Shown here: piece by piece, positions 29,254 to 40,021 of the stretch
How the letters are laid out: the number at the start of each line of letters is the position of its first letter
How positions within the stretch are numbered: the first letter of the stretch is position 1
Source of the DNA: Alphaproteobacteria bacterium
Lineage (GTDB): Bacteria > Pseudomonadota > Alphaproteobacteria > Rhodobacterales > Rhodobacteraceae
Direction of reading: 5' to 3'
Length of the DNA: 64,000 bases
Assembly (NCBI GenBank): GCA_030431485.1
Contig: JAUIIR010000008.1
Location: forward strand, 1-64,000
Program-made: the position numbers and the translations under genes
The notes under the pieces: generated by a model
The model's input: only the letters and a program-made list of their open reading frames with translations
The model's database searches: none
What the model was told of the DNA's origin: nothing

Positions 29254-30153
29254 CTAAAATCGATTCAGCGGTATTTTGAGATAGCTGTGGCCATCTTGTT
29301 CGGGGTCCGGCGCGCGCCCGGCACGCAGGTTCATCTGCAAGACATGCAGCATCCGGTCAGGGAGTGCGAGTGTTTTGTCCCGCGCTTCGCGCCGCTCAAT
29401 ATAGCTTTTTCGCAAGGCGCCGCCGCCGATGTGAATGTTATGCCGCCGTTGTTCTGCAACGGTAGATTCCCACTCGGGGCCCGGGCGGTGCTTGGTTCCG
29501 TAGTCGTGACCGATGAAAAGTCTGGTGTCGTCGGGCAGAGAAAGAAGCGCCTGCAGCGAATTCCACAAATCGTCTGCCGTTCCGCCGGGAAAATCAGCGC
29601 GGGACGTCCCAGCGTCGGGCTGCATGAACGTGTCATGGACAAAGGCAGCGTCATCGCCGACGACATAGCTGATCGACCCCAGAGTATGGCCTGGCGAGAG
29701 CATCACCCGCACAGGAAGGCTGCCGATATGAAAAGTGTCCCCATCGGCAAAGAGATGGTCAAAGTCTCGATCGGGTTCAAAGGCATCAGGCAGGTTGTAA
29801 TAGTCTCGCCAAAGCACTGCGATCTCTTTGATCTTCTCGCCAATCGCATTCGGTTTGCCCAGGCGGTCCTTCAGATATGACGAGGCCATCAGGTGGTCTG
29901 CATGGGGGTGCGTATCGAGAATCCAGTCGATCTCCAATCCCTCAGTCGCGGCAAAGCGCAGGATCGTGTCCACGCTCTCGGTGCGGGTTGACGCGCTTTT
30001 GGGGTCAAAGCTTAGAACCGGGTCGATGAGCGCGGCTTTGCGCGTCGCAGGGTCGCTCACAAGGTACTGAATGCTCCCGGTGTCTGCATCGTAAAATCCG
30101 GTAACTTCAGCCGATCCGGCGCCCTTGGATGCGCTGGTTCGAGAAAGTTTCAT
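29254..30153 (-). CDS. MBL-fold metallo-hydrolase (persulfide dioxygenase/BigR-associated Blh-like)
   Basis: LDTHPHADHLMASSYL, LSPGHTLGSISYVVGDDAAFVHDTFMQPDAGTSRADFPGG, FIGHDYGTKHR. Confidence 0.9.
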   Translation of the reverse strand: MKLSRTSASKGAGSAEVTGFYDADTGSIQYLVSDPATRKAALIDPVLSFDPKSASTRTESVDTILRFAATEGLEIDWILDTHPHADHLMASSYLKDRLGKPNAIGEKIKEIAVLWRDYYNLPDAFEPDRDFDHLFADGDTFHIGSLPVRVMLSPGHTLGSISYVVGDDAAFVHDTFMQPDAGTSRADFPGGTADDLWNSLQALLSLPDDTRLFIGHDYGTKHRPGPEWESTVAEQRRHNIHIGGGALRKSYIERREARDKTLALPDRMLHVLQMNLRAGRAPDPEQDGHSYLKIPLNRF

Positions 30154-30219
30154 ATCGCCCTCCTTGAATATATATGTCAACGACAGACCAAGGAAGACAG
30201 TTCCAAAACGAGTTTCGGT

Positions 30220-30834
30220 TCAATTTGATCCCGACAGGACACAGGAATAGACAGCGCCATCCGGATCGGGCTCGCGGTATTCAGCTTCCTCGCCCTTAAT
30301 CCAGATATAGCGTCCGAAATCTGCATCATAGCGGGCGCCAGATGCCGTCGGGCTCAAAGAGCCTGTGGCGACGCTGTCACCGCGCTCGAACCTGACACTT
30401 GGCAGTTCCGTGTCGAAAAAGGTTGTGACGACCTCATTTGCCGGGTTGCCGCCACAAGCCCAGAATGACGTGCCCGTTGGGTCGTCCAGCATCCATCGGG
30501 CGACAAGGTCTCCCTCACGTCTCAGATAGGCATCTGAAATGCAGGAGCGTACATCATCGGCTTTCCAGCATTCGTCACGTCCGGAAATCCAACCGCGTTG
30601 GGTCGCGCGGATCTCATTTTCGGCGGTTTCTGCTCCAGCATCGAGCCCGCGGGCCACGTTGATGGCTTCTCCAAACCGGTTTGACAATTGCCGGTCAAGT
30701 CGGGCCAAATCCGCGTCGGCGCAAATCAACGTCTCTGCATCACTGCCAGCTTTGGAGCAATCGAAACTTGGACCGTCCTGCGCGCATGCCGGGGAAGCAA
30801 TTAAAATTGCTGTCACGCAAACATGTGGTCTCAT
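30220..30834 (-). CDS. Secreted protein with LprI-like N-terminal and MliC-like C-terminal regions
   Basis: Signal peptide; FDCSKAGSDAETLICADADLARLDRQLSNRFGEA (LprI-like) then an MliC-like segment (YDADFGRYIWIKGEEAEY...). Confidence 0.75.
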   Translation of the reverse strand: MRPHVCVTAILIASPACAQDGPSFDCSKAGSDAETLICADADLARLDRQLSNRFGEAINVARGLDAGAETAENEIRATQRGWISGRDECWKADDVRSCISDAYLRREGDLVARWMLDDPTGTSFWACGGNPANEVVTTFFDTELPSVRFERGDSVATGSLSPTASGARYDADFGRYIWIKGEEAEYREPDPDGAVYSCVLSGSN

Positions 30835-30930
30835 GGCGGGCCTCCTGCCGTAGGTGTTGGCAGTGAAGCAGACCCGCAGGGTTCCAGCAAGCGAGTCGAC
30901 GTTCCTTTTAAGAGATGCCGCGCAGCGGTA

Positions 30931-31524
30931 TCAGATCGGCTTCCGCGCGTTCATCGCGGCTGTGATCGTGCCTTCATCAAGGTAATCAAGTTCGCCGCCA
31001 ATCGGCACACCTTGGGCAAGAGAGGTCAGGCTTACCCGACCTTCCAATTGGTCAGCGATATAATGCGCGGTCGTCTGCCCGTCGATCGTCGCGTTGAGTG
31101 CGAGGATGACCTCGGAAATTTCCTCGCTGTCGACTCGCGCCGAGAGCTTTGGGATTCGCAATTCTTCCGGCCCAACATGATCCAATGCCGAAAGCGTGCC
31201 GCCAAGAACGTGATAGCGGCCTTTAAACACGCCTGATCGCTCCATTGCCCATAGGTCTGACACGTCTTCGACCACGCAAAGCAGTCCGTTGTTACGCGCG
31301 TTATCCTGACAGATGTCACAGATGTCCTGCGTTCCGATGTTCCCACAATTGAGGCATTCGCGGGCGTCGCGGGCAACCTGTGTCATCAATTCAGCCAATG
31401 GCGTCAAAAGCAACCCGCGTTTCCGGATCATATGCAGCACAGCACGACGCGCCGACCGAGGCCCAAGCCCAGGCAGACGCGCCATCATCTGAATCAGTGC
31501 TTCAATATCGCCGCCGTTTCGCAT
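30931..31524 (-). CDS. recR: Recombination protein RecR
   Basis: [36 protein letters not shown] zinc motif, Toprim [26 protein letters not shown]. Confidence 0.97.
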   Translation of the reverse strand: MRNGGDIEALIQMMARLPGLGPRSARRAVLHMIRKRGLLLTPLAELMTQVARDARECLNCGNIGTQDICDICQDNARNNGLLCVVEDVSDLWAMERSGVFKGRYHVLGGTLSALDHVGPEELRIPKLSARVDSEEISEVILALNATIDGQTTAHYIADQLEGRVSLTSLAQGVPIGGELDYLDEGTITAAMNARKPI

Positions 31525-31579
31525 CAGGCTACTTTCATCCTTACTGGACGTCCGCAGATAAACTCCGCCAGTGGCATAC

Positions 31580-31924
31580 TCAGAACGGCAGATTCATACC
31601 CGGCGGCAGACCAAGACCTTCGGTTAGCTTGGACATCTCTTCCTGCGCTTTGTCCTGCGCCCTATGTTGCGCATCCTTGATTGCCGCGAGGATCAGATCT
31701 TCGACCACTTCCTTATCGTCGCCGTTAAAGATCGACGGGTCGATATCCAAACCTGTCAGTTCGCCCTTCGCCGTGGCTGTCGCTTTCACCAGACCGGCAC
31801 CGCTTTCGCCGGTCACGGTCATTGTTGCCAGGTCTTCCTGCATTTGGGCCATCTTGCCCTGCATTTCCTGCGCGGCCTTCATCATCTTGGCCATGTCGCC
31901 CATCTGGCCCAAACCCTTGAACAT
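31580..31924 (-). CDS. YbaB/EbfC family nucleoid-associated protein
   Basis: [66 protein letters not shown]; between dnaX and recR. Confidence 0.95.
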   Translation of the reverse strand: MFKGLGQMGDMAKMMKAAQEMQGKMAQMQEDLATMTVTGESGAGLVKATATAKGELTGLDIDPSIFNGDDKEVVEDLILAAIKDAQHRAQDKAQEEMSKLTEGLGLPPGMNLPF

Positions 31925-31939
31925 GTCTCTCTCCGTAGG

Positions 31940-32323
31940 TCAGCGCCCCTTGATCGGGGGCGCGGTGTAAAAAATCATTCCAACACATATCGCAGCGATG
32001 ATGCCGATGAACAAGGCAGGGGAGCCGACGCACCCTTCCGCCATCGCCATTTCGCGCGAGGCAGGGGCCAGCATAGTCAGGAAGGTGACAAATGCTGTCC
32101 AGCCCACCACAACTGCTAATGCGCCCCATTGGCTCTTGAATCGGACGGCCACGGCGGTGCCCAGCAGCAGCACCAAAGCGGCAGGCGAGGAGGCAAGGAA
32201 CACGGCCTCCTGTACCGCGCTTACAGACACTCCATCCCAATCCGGCCGCTGTACCTCGCAGGACTGAGCCCATGCCACGCCGGGCATCAGGGAGAGGATC
32301 AGTCCTCCTCGAACGGGTCCCAT
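31940..32323 (-). CDS. Small membrane protein of unknown function
   Basis: 127 aa with 3 hydrophobic segments, overlaps the 3' end of dnaX by 25 bp; co-oriented in the dnaX-recR operon. Confidence 0.6.
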   Translation of the reverse strand: MGPVRGGLILSLMPGVAWAQSCEVQRPDWDGVSVSAVQEAVFLASSPAALVLLLGTAVAVRFKSQWGALAVVVGWTAFVTFLTMLAPASREMAMAEGCVGSPALFIGIIAAICVGMIFYTAPPIKGR

Positions 32324-34047
32324 TCGTCTTCCACTTCAGGCAGCGCTTCGGCTTCGGCCTCTGCTGCAAGTTGGTCTGGTGTGCGCACTTCTTCGATCAC
32401 CGCACCCGGAAAAGCCTCCAGCACAGCTTTGACCAAAGGGTGCTCGGCAGCCTCGGCCTTGATCGCAAGTTCGGTGGCATCGCGGGTTTCGGAAATCGTT
32501 TGCGCGTCTGATCCGTTGACCACCGACACGCCCCAGCGATTGCCTGTCCATCGTTGTAGGGCGCTCCCCAAACGCTGGGCAAGGTCGGAAGGGGCATTGT
32601 CTGTCGGTGTGAATTCAATCCGACCCGGCTGATAAGCGGCCAGACGCACGCAACCTTCGACTTCGACCAGAAGCTTTACGTCACGGTTGGCGCGGATCAG
32701 CTCAATCACATGCTCGAATGTCGGATAACGTGCGAGCGCCTGATCCGCCGCAACGGCAACGGCGGCGCCTCCATAGGACGCGTGGGGACCCGAAGACGAC
32801 GCGTGCGTCGGGGCAGGGGCCCCCGTCGCATGTGTCCGTGTGGCACCTCTGGCCGTCATTCCGCCACCAGAGGGCGGAGGAGGTGGGGGCGCGTCTTGCA
32901 GCCGCTTTACCAATTCTTCAGGGCTTGGAAGTTCCGATACATGGGTCATGCGGATGATGGCCATCTCTGCAGCCATCATCGCGTTGGGGGCCTGTGCCAC
33001 CTCGTCGAGTGCCTTGAGAAGCATTTGCCACAGACGGGTGAGAGGGCGCATTCCCAACGCCTGCGCAAGCTCTTGTCCTCGCTGGCGTTCATCCGGGCTG
33101 ATCGTGGGGTCTTCGGCCGCTTCTGGAGTGATTTTGACGATCGAAATCCAATGCGTGATTTCCGCCAGATCTCGCAGAACCGCCATCGGGTCGGCGCCGT
33201 CAGCATATTGCGCGCTGAGTTCCGTCAAAGCCCCAGCAGCGTCGCCCTTCATCACGAGATTAAACAGGTCGAGTACCCTGCCTCGATCTGCCAGACCCAG
33301 CATCGCGCGCACCTGATCAGCGGTGGTTTCGCCCGCGCCGTGACTGATGGCCTGATCCAACAGCGACGTGGCATCCCGCGCAGACCCTTCTGCTGCTCGT
33401 GTGATCAGAGCCAACGCATCATCGGTGATCTCAGCTGCCTCACGCGTGGCGATCTTGCGCAAGAGCGCAATCATCATTTCGGGCTCGATGCGCCGCAGGT
33501 CAAAGCGCTGACACCGGGACAGGACGGTAACCGGCACCTTGCGGATCTCTGTTGTCGCGAAGATGAATTTCACATGAGCGGGCGGTTCTTCCAGCGTCTT
33601 CAACAAAGCATTGAACGCACTTGTCGAGAGCATGTGAACTTCGTCGATGATGTAGATTTTGTAGCGCGCCGATGCCGCCCTGTAATGCACCGAGTCTATG
33701 ATCTCGCGGATATCACCCACACCGGTGCGGGACGCCGCGTCCATTTCCATCACATCGACATGGCGGCCTTCCATGATCGCCACACAATGTTCGCACTGAC
33801 CACAGGGATCGGTGGTTGGGGCGCCAGCACCGTCTGGACCGACGCAGTTAAGACCTTTGGCGATGATCCGCGCCGTTGTGGTTTTCCCGATGCCGCGAAT
33901 GCCGGTCATCACGAAGGCTTGTGCAATCCGGTCCGCCTCGAACGCATTCTTCAGCGTACGGACCATAGCCTCTTGCCCGACAAGGTCGGCAAAGGTTTCC
34001 GGGCGATACTTGCGGGCAAGCACCTGATACGGGGTTGGGTCGGTCAT
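32299..34047 (-). CDS. dnaX: DNA polymerase III subunit gamma/tau
   Basis: YQVLARKYRPETFADLVGQEAMVRTLKNAF, GIRGIGKTTTARIIAKGLNC, CGQCEHC, IDEVHMLSTSAFNALLKTLEEPP. Confidence 0.97.
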   Translation of the reverse strand: MTDPTPYQVLARKYRPETFADLVGQEAMVRTLKNAFEADRIAQAFVMTGIRGIGKTTTARIIAKGLNCVGPDGAGAPTTDPCGQCEHCVAIMEGRHVDVMEMDAASRTGVGDIREIIDSVHYRAASARYKIYIIDEVHMLSTSAFNALLKTLEEPPAHVKFIFATTEIRKVPVTVLSRCQRFDLRRIEPEMMIALLRKIATREAAEITDDALALITRAAEGSARDATSLLDQAISHGAGETTADQVRAMLGLADRGRVLDLFNLVMKGDAAGALTELSAQYADGADPMAVLRDLAEITHWISIVKITPEAAEDPTISPDERQRGQELAQALGMRPLTRLWQMLLKALDEVAQAPNAMMAAEMAIIRMTHVSELPSPEELVKRLQDAPPPPPPSGGGMTARGATRTHATGAPAPTHASSSGPHASYGGAAVAVAADQALARYPTFEHVIELIRANRDVKLLVEVEGCVRLAAYQPGRIEFTPTDNAPSDLAQRLGSALQRWTGNRWGVSVVNGSDAQTISETRDATELAIKAEAAEHPLVKAVLEAFPGAVIEEVRTPDQLAAEAEAEALPEVEDEWDPFEED

Positions 34048-34122
34048 TCAGGCATCCTTGGTTGCACCAAACCTAAGCCGGGCGCCTTGCAGCGTCCACC
34101 ACCTGCGACGCAGTTTTCCAAC

Positions 34123-35016
34123 TCATCCGTTCCAGCGGACCGTTCCGGCCTCTGACACATCATACCCCGCCAAGGCAGCAGCATGTTCAGAGAACTGAGC
34201 CGTTTTAAGGAACGACAGGAACCGTTGCATCGGCGGGTCAAAATAAGCACGCCTGCTGACAAGAAGATCAAAGCGCTCCTCGATGAGGGGCACAAACCCC
34301 AAATGATGCTGCGAGGCCAAAGCTTCAAGGCCAAAGGTCGCGTCAGAGGCGCCTGTCGCGACATCCAGGACGGCGTCTGCCTCACTTCGTGCGACGGGAC
34401 GCATCCGAATCGTATCTTGCAGGATATCCGCTTCTTGCATGAGGTGATCGAGCAATGTCCGCGTACCTGCGCCGACCTGACGAGGTGTAAAAGTGCGCCC
34501 CACCAGATCGGTGAGACCAGTAATATCGTTGCTCAGATCGCGTGATACCACCAACCCGCGTTGACGTTTGGCAAACCCCAACAACACGGCATCGGTGCCG
34601 CTCAATGCGGCCTCTACACGCGTCACGTTCCAAATGTCGTTCGCCGCATCATACATATGCAGGCCGGCCGCAACGCCTTCACTGGCGACAAAGCGATCCA
34701 ACCCGTCTTGCGATCCGTCGAAAAACGTTGCGATGCCGCACTCGGACTGACGCAAAGCCCAATCCAGAAGCGGATCGTGGCTCCCCAGAAACAGCGACGC
34801 GCGTTCGGCCTCTGCATGCGCTGCTCCAGTTTGTCCACGCTCCAGCCAGCGGCGAACCGCATGTTCCGGGAACAGAAGTTTTCCCGTCACCTTGGAGCAG
34901 GGAACAGCGCCAGTTGCGGCAAGGTCGTAAACCTTGCGCTCTTTGATCCGCAAAAGCGCGGCCAATTCCGGGACGGTGAGATACCGCTCTGCTGAGGAGG
35001 TTTCGGTGTTCGCCAT
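34123..35016 (-). CDS. Excisionase-type HTH plus periplasmic-binding-like domain regulator
   Basis: YLTVPELAALLRIKERKVYDLAATGAVPCSKVTGKLLFPEHAVRRWL (HTH_17) followed by a PBP_like domain (LGSHDPLLDWALRQSECGIATFFDGSQDGLDRF). Confidence 0.85.
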   Translation of the reverse strand: MANTETSSAERYLTVPELAALLRIKERKVYDLAATGAVPCSKVTGKLLFPEHAVRRWLERGQTGAAHAEAERASLFLGSHDPLLDWALRQSECGIATFFDGSQDGLDRFVASEGVAAGLHMYDAANDIWNVTRVEAALSGTDAVLLGFAKRQRGLVVSRDLSNDITGLTDLVGRTFTPRQVGAGTRTLLDHLMQEADILQDTIRMRPVARSEADAVLDVATGASDATFGLEALASQHHLGFVPLIEERFDLLVSRRAYFDPPMQRFLSFLKTAQFSEHAAALAGYDVSEAGTVRWNG

Positions 35017-35130
35017 AGCGTTGCGACTATGTCTTACAGTCTCGCGGGCGGCAAGATGAACTACGCCTGTTGCACTGGTCATCAGCTTTAAACTCTGCAT
35101 TCTGCTCAGGCGCATGACATGGAGATGCAA

Positions 35131-35623
35131 GATGACAGGCACTCAGACGACCGACCTGCGACCGGGCGAGCTGGCGACCGACGAGCCCATGTCGCACGAT
35201 GCGACCGTACAATTCATCGGTACGATCCGGACGCCATTCACATCGCGCGATCTGTGTCCGCGCCAGGGCAAGCTTGATGGACCGGATTGCCAGCTTGTGC
35301 TCAAGCCGGGCTGGGCCCCTGCGCTTAAAGGCATCACGAGGTTCGAATATCTCGATGTGCTTTATTGGTTGCACATGTCCCGCCGCGATCTGGTCCTGCA
35401 AAGCCCGCGTAGCGATGGCGACACAACAGGTACCTTTGCTCTGCGGTCACCGGTCCGGCCAAACCCGATCGGCTTGTCGCGCGTTCGCCTGATTGCGCAG
35501 GATGGTGACAGATTGATTGTTAAGGGTTTGGACTGCCTCGATAAAACGCCCCTGATCGACATCAAGCCTGAACGCTGTGCGTTCACGCCGCAAGTTCCGC
35601 ACAAAGATGCGGACGACGGGTAG
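35131..35623 (+). CDS. TsaA/TrmO-family tRNA m6t6A37 methyltransferase-like protein
   Basis: FIGTIRTPFTSRDLCPRQGK, LDVLYWLHMSRRDLVLQSPR, GTFALRSPVRPNPIGLSRVRL. Start codon approximate. Confidence 0.88.
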
Positions 35624-35724
35624 GAGTGGCAAAATGCCTCGGACAGGCTTTTGAGCGCGAAGAAGCGTAGGCGGATTGCGCAGCTTCGGCTAGAACCTTG
35701 CAAAACCGACTAAAAAGAAGGCTT

Positions 35725-36753
35725 ATGTCCGAGCACTTTACGATTATCGGGCAGACGCCCGTTCCGACCTCCGCCAAAGACTGGGTTAAGATCCTCGCGA
35801 AATACCGCGAACCCGATGCAATGCGGAGCTCCCTAGAATTGGCTGCAACGCTTGGCCCGTTTGTGGCCCTGTGGGCCGCAGCGTGGTGGGCGCTTGGTGT
35901 CAGTTACTGGCTGACATTCGCACTGTCTTGCGTGAACGCGGCGTTCCTGCTGCGTCTCTTCATCATTCAGCACGATTGCGGGCACGGGTCGTTTTACAAC
36001 AACCGGGCTCTCAGCGACTGGCTGGGGCGCATTCTGGGTGTTCTGACACTGACACCCTATGACGTGTGGCGCCGCACCCATTCGATCCACCACAGCACGC
36101 ACGGCAATCTTGAGCGGCGCGGAATCGGTGATGTCCACACTATGACCGTGGCCGAGTACAAAGCGCTCTCTGGCTGGAGCAAACTGATGTACCGCCTCTA
36201 CCGTCATCCGATCATCCTCTTTGGATTGGGGCCGGGATACCTGTTTCTGCTGCAGAACCGCATTCCACTGGGGCTGATGTCCAGCGTTCGCTATTGGGCC
36301 AGCGCTATGGGCACCAACGCGGCTGTTCTGACCGGATTGTTGATCATGCTCTATTTCGGTGGGTTGATGCCGATCCTGCTAATCTTCCTGCCGTCCACGT
36401 TGCTCGCGGCGACTGCGGGTGTGTGGTTGTTCTATGTGCAGCATCAGTTCGAGACGACGTCTTGGGACGAAGACGAAAACTGGCAATTGCATGATGCGGC
36501 TTTACACGGCAGTTCCTACTATGTGCTGCCGAAAGTGCTGCAGTGGCTTAGCGGCAATATCGGCATTCATCACGTGCACCATCTTTACAGCCGCATTCCG
36601 TTCTACCGTCTGCCTGAAGTGGTTCGGGATCATGCCATGTTGGCCGATCACAACCGCATGACGATCCGCGAAAGCCTGGCAAACGCACGACTGCACCTTT
36701 GGGACGAAGGATCACGACGTCTGCTGTCGTTCCGCGAGGCCCGGTCTCTCTGA
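35725..36753 (+). CDS. Fatty acid desaturase
   Basis: His boxes HDCGHGS, HSIHHSTHG, HHVHH; multi-TM. Confidence 0.93.
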   Translation: MSEHFTIIGQTPVPTSAKDWVKILAKYREPDAMRSSLELAATLGPFVALWAAAWWALGVSYWLTFALSCVNAAFLLRLFIIQHDCGHGSFYNNRALSDWLGRILGVLTLTPYDVWRRTHSIHHSTHGNLERRGIGDVHTMTVAEYKALSGWSKLMYRLYRHPIILFGLGPGYLFLLQNRIPLGLMSSVRYWASAMGTNAAVLTGLLIMLYFGGLMPILLIFLPSTLLAATAGVWLFYVQHQFETTSWDEDENWQLHDAALHGSSYYVLPKVLQWLSGNIGIHHVHHLYSRIPFYRLPEVVRDHAMLADHNRMTIRESLANARLHLWDEGSRRLLSFREARSL

Positions 36754-36814
36754 CCACACCGGTGGCGAATGTCGGGCGTCAGCCCGGCATTTCACCAGAC
36801 CAAACAGAACAAAC

Positions 36815-36844
36815 AAAAAGGCCGCCCCGAAAGGCGGCCTTTTC
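36815..36844. terminator. Bidirectional terminator between desaturase (+) and rpsI (-)
   Basis: AAAAAGGCCGCC-CCGAAA-GGCGGCCTTTT. Confidence 0.8.
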
Positions 36845-36863
36845 GATATTCTGGAAGCGTCGA

Positions 36864-37364
36864 TTAACGCTTGGAGAACTGGAAGCTCCGGCGCGCCTTG
36901 CGCTTACCGAACTTCTTACGTTCCACAACGCGGCTGTCGCGTGTGAGGAAGCCAGCGGCTTTCAGCGCGGAGCGCAGCGACGGATCGTAGAGCTGCAGCG
37001 CTTTGGAGATGCCGTGCTTCACCGCACCAGCCTGACCGGAGAGACCGCCGCCTTTAACTGTGGCCATGACGTCGAACTGATCGGCAACACCGGCCACGTC
37101 GAACGGCTGGCGCAGAATCATCTGCAGCACAGGGCGTGCGAAGTAGGTGTTCATGTCTTTGCCGTTCACGTTGACCTTGCCGGAGCCCGGCTTGATCCAA
37201 ACGCGGGCAACAGCGTCTTTCCGCTTGCCGGTTGCATAGGACCGACCCAGCGCATCACGCTGCGGCTCACGCGGTGCTTCTTCAGGGGCAGACCCCTGAA
37301 CTGCGCCGATGTCGTCCGTGACGGCTTTCGCCAGCTCGTCGAGGGAGTTGATTTGCTCAGCCAT
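36864..37364 (-). CDS. rpsI: 30S ribosomal protein S9
   Basis: [33 protein letters not shown]...RRSFQFSKR. Confidence 0.97.
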   Translation of the reverse strand: MAEQINSLDELAKAVTDDIGAVQGSAPEEAPREPQRDALGRSYATGKRKDAVARVWIKPGSGKVNVNGKDMNTYFARPVLQMILRQPFDVAGVADQFDVMATVKGGGLSGQAGAVKHGISKALQLYDPSLRSALKAAGFLTRDSRVVERKKFGKRKARRSFQFSKR

Positions 37365-37828
37365 TATTTCGCCGTCCGTGTGTTCTTGGAGTTCATGGAC
37401 TTCACGTCCAGTACTTCGGGGCTCTGTGCTTCATGCGGATGCTCGGCACCAGCATAGACACGCAGGTTGGTCATCACCTTGCGGGACAGGCGGTTGCCCG
37501 GCAGCATGCGCTGAACTGCTTTCTGAACGACGCGCTCGGGATGCGCGCCCTCAAGGATCTGCTGCTTGGTGCGTGATTTGATGCCACCCGGGTAGCCGGT
37601 GTGCCAGTAGTAGTTTTCCTGACGCTTGTTGCCGGTCAGCTGAACCTTGTCCGCATTGATCACGATGACATTGTCACCCATGTCCATATGTGGAGTGAAG
37701 GACGGCTTGTGCTTGCCGCGCAGGCGTGTGGCGACGATCGCAGCAAGACGGCCCAGAACGACGCCCTCGGCGTCGATCAGGATCCATTTCTTGTCGATGT
37801 CTGCCGGTGTTGCAGAATAGGTTTTCAT
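37364..37828 (-). CDS. rplM: 50S ribosomal protein L13
   Basis: [66 protein letters not shown]. Confidence 0.97.
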   Translation of the reverse strand: MKTYSATPADIDKKWILIDAEGVVLGRLAAIVATRLRGKHKPSFTPHMDMGDNVIVINADKVQLTGNKRQENYYWHTGYPGGIKSRTKQQILEGAHPERVVQKAVQRMLPGNRLSRKVMTNLRVYAGAEHPHEAQSPEVLDVKSMNSKNTRTAK

Positions 37829-38002
37829 CGTGGGATGTCCCTGACGTTGGATTGGTAAGGCAGGGTGCAGGCACCCCGTATATTCCGATGCGCGGGTTAT
37901 AAGGATTGCCAAAACCCAGTCAAGCGGCGTTTTTCCGAATTAAGTTAGTAAAATCAATATCTTGAAAATAAGGTATTATTATACCCCATGATTTTCACAG
38001 AG

Positions 38003-38527
38003 TCAGCCGCTCGCCAGATCAAGTTTGCGATAGACCAGATACTTTTCGAACGCGGCCGGATTGTCTTTACCGTCATAGCGTGCCGTTTCGCTGAACCCCA
38101 AACGGTCATAGAGTGCCAGCATAGAACTGTTTCCACGGACGGTATCGGCGACAATCGTATTGGCGCCGAGTTCCTTCGCTTTCTCAATGCGCATCTCAAT
38201 GATCTGTCGGCCAAGCCCATAGCCGCGTGCAATGTCCCGAACGTAGAGCCGCTTCAGTTCTGCGCGGTGGTCATCAATCATTCGGACAAATCCGCAGCCG
38301 AGAAGGTAGCCGGAACTGTCACGTGCCAGCAGGATGCCGCCGTTTGGCGGCAGAAATTGATCGATTTCGTCCAGACTGGATTGTACGTGGTCTGCGACTG
38401 AGAGGCTGGGGCCGCCGACTGCCATCAACCGTTCGAGAATCTGGGCGTAATACTCGGTTAATATGTCAGACAATTCACCGAGATCAGGCCGCGTGTCTAC
38501 GAAGGCCAAGCTGATGTCTAAACCCAT
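38003..38527 (-). CDS. GNAT family N-acetyltransferase
   Basis: LKRLYVRDIARGYGLGRQIIEMRIEKAKELGANTIVADTVRGNSSMLALYDRLGFSETARY. Confidence 0.9.
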   Translation of the reverse strand: MGLDISLAFVDTRPDLGELSDILTEYYAQILERLMAVGGPSLSVADHVQSSLDEIDQFLPPNGGILLARDSSGYLLGCGFVRMIDDHRAELKRLYVRDIARGYGLGRQIIEMRIEKAKELGANTIVADTVRGNSSMLALYDRLGFSETARYDGKDNPAAFEKYLVYRKLDLASG

Positions 38528-38614
38528 TTAAATCTCATGATAGGTGAGTCGCATGTGTAGCCTAGCGCCCGAATGTGGGGCAGGCGACCATTTTTTGGTC
38601 ATTCCAGCGGAAAA

Positions 38615-40021
38615 TCAGACACTTATCTGTTCGGGCGGGTGCCCCAGAAGGTCACGTAGTTGCAGCATGGCATTTTCAAACTGCTTGAGCGGTACTTGCG
38701 CGTTCACCGCAATTCGAACCGCATGTGGCGCGCGGCCGTCCCTGAGCGCAAATTCGTCGGCAGATCTGATTTGGATGCCGCGCTCTTCGGCAGCCCGACA
38801 GAAAGCTGCTGCGCGCCACCCCTGAGGCAGCGGAAGCCAGAGGAACGGGACGTCCTCGTTCCATGTTAGTTTGTAGGCCCCAAGCGCATTGACAGCGACA
38901 CGTACATACTCGGCCATTCGCTCTCTTATGGCTTTAAGGATTTCGTCGGTTTCTGGGGCGACCAGAATGCGCTCGGCCACTTCCGCCAAAGGCTGGGCGA
39001 TGCCGAAAAACCCGTGTTCTGCGATTTGGCGCAAATCCGGTCCACGGCCGCGCGGAGCGATTGCAAAGCCGATCCGCAGCGCTGGCGTCAGAACTTTCGA
39101 GATGGACGCCAGGTACCAAGTCCGTTCCGGGACCAGGATCCGATAGCTGGGGGCAATGACCTCCGTGACGCCATAGCAATTATCCTCAATGATTTGGATG
39201 TCGAGGCTGCGGCAGACTTCCGCAATTTCGCTGCGGCGGTCGGCAGGTGTCGAGACAAGCGTTGGGTTGTGCACATCAGGCGAGGTACACAGCACTTGCG
39301 CCCCGGTACGGCGTGCGACGTCTGCCAGGGCATCGGGGCGAATGCCTTTCTCGTCACTGGGCAAGCCAACAACATCCGCACGCAGCAGGTCAGCGGCTCT
39401 GCGAAAGCCGGGATAGGCCATATCTTCTACAAGTACGGTGGGCCGCGGGCCATGCAGGATCGCTTGCAGGATCACCGTCAGTCCGTTTTGCGCGCCGTGA
39501 ACGATCACAATGTCCGACTCGTCGATCCGGCCCAGCGGCACGTGGCGCAGCCAGTGCACAGCCGCTTCCCGCAACGGGCGGTAAGCCTCACGCGTCGGGT
39601 AATGCAACAGGCGTTCCGGAGCTTGGTCTCCGATCCGGGCAAAGGCGTCCTGAATGAGCGCCACCTGCCCAAGATCCGGCACCTGTGGACTAAACAAAGA
39701 CAGCTTGCCGTCTTGCATTGGCACTGACACGTATTCGCGGCGCGGCTCGGATTTGCGCGCAATGCGCTCAGCCACAAATGTGCCGCGCCCGACTTCGGCG
39801 ACCGCATGGCCGGCATCTGTCAGCAACGTGTAGGCGCGCGCCACGGTGCCTGGCGTGATGCCAAGGGACCAGGCCAGTTCGCGCACCGGAGGAAGCTTGT
39901 CCCCCGAGCGCAAATCGCCGGATCGGATCGCCGACTGAATTGTATCGGCCACCCGCTTGTACTTTGGACCGTCCACCGTCTGCGGCAGCGAAACGATCTT
40001 GTCTGGCGAAATTGTATCCGA
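38615..40021 (-). CDS. MocR-type regulator (GntR HTH plus class I aminotransferase domain)
   Basis: YKRVADTIQSAIRSGDLRSGDKLPPVRELAWSLGITPGTVARAYTLLTDAGHA (wHTH), aminotransferase domain with IEDNCYGV and LASISKVLTPALRIGF. GTG start at 40021 or 40075. Confidence 0.9.
   Translation of the reverse strand, partial: SDTISPDKIVSLPQTVDGPKYKRVADTIQSAIRSGDLRSGDKLPPVRELAWSLGITPGTVARAYTLLTDAGHAVAEVGRGTFVAERIARKSEPRREYVSVPMQDGKLSLFSPQVPDLGQVALIQDAFARIGDQAPERLLHYPTREAYRPLREAAVHWLRHVPLGRIDESDIVIVHGAQNGLTVILQAILHGPRPTVLVEDMAYPGFRRAADLLRADVVGLPSDEKGIRPDALADVARRTGAQVLCTSPDVHNPTLVSTPADRRSEIAEVCRSLDIQIIEDNCYGVTEVIAPSYRILVPERTWYLASISKVLTPALRIGFAIAPRGRGPDLRQIAEHGFFGIAQPLAEVAERILVAPETDEILKAIRERMAEYVRVAVNALGAYKLTWNEDVPFLWLPLPQGWRAAAFCRAAEERGIQIRSADEFALRDGRAPHAVRIAVNAQVPLKQFENAMLQLRDLLGHPPEQISV

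Noticed and set aside
32710-34155. 481-aa ORF antisense to dnaX
   Set aside because: Arg/His/Cys-rich shadow frame opposite a strongly conserved gene.
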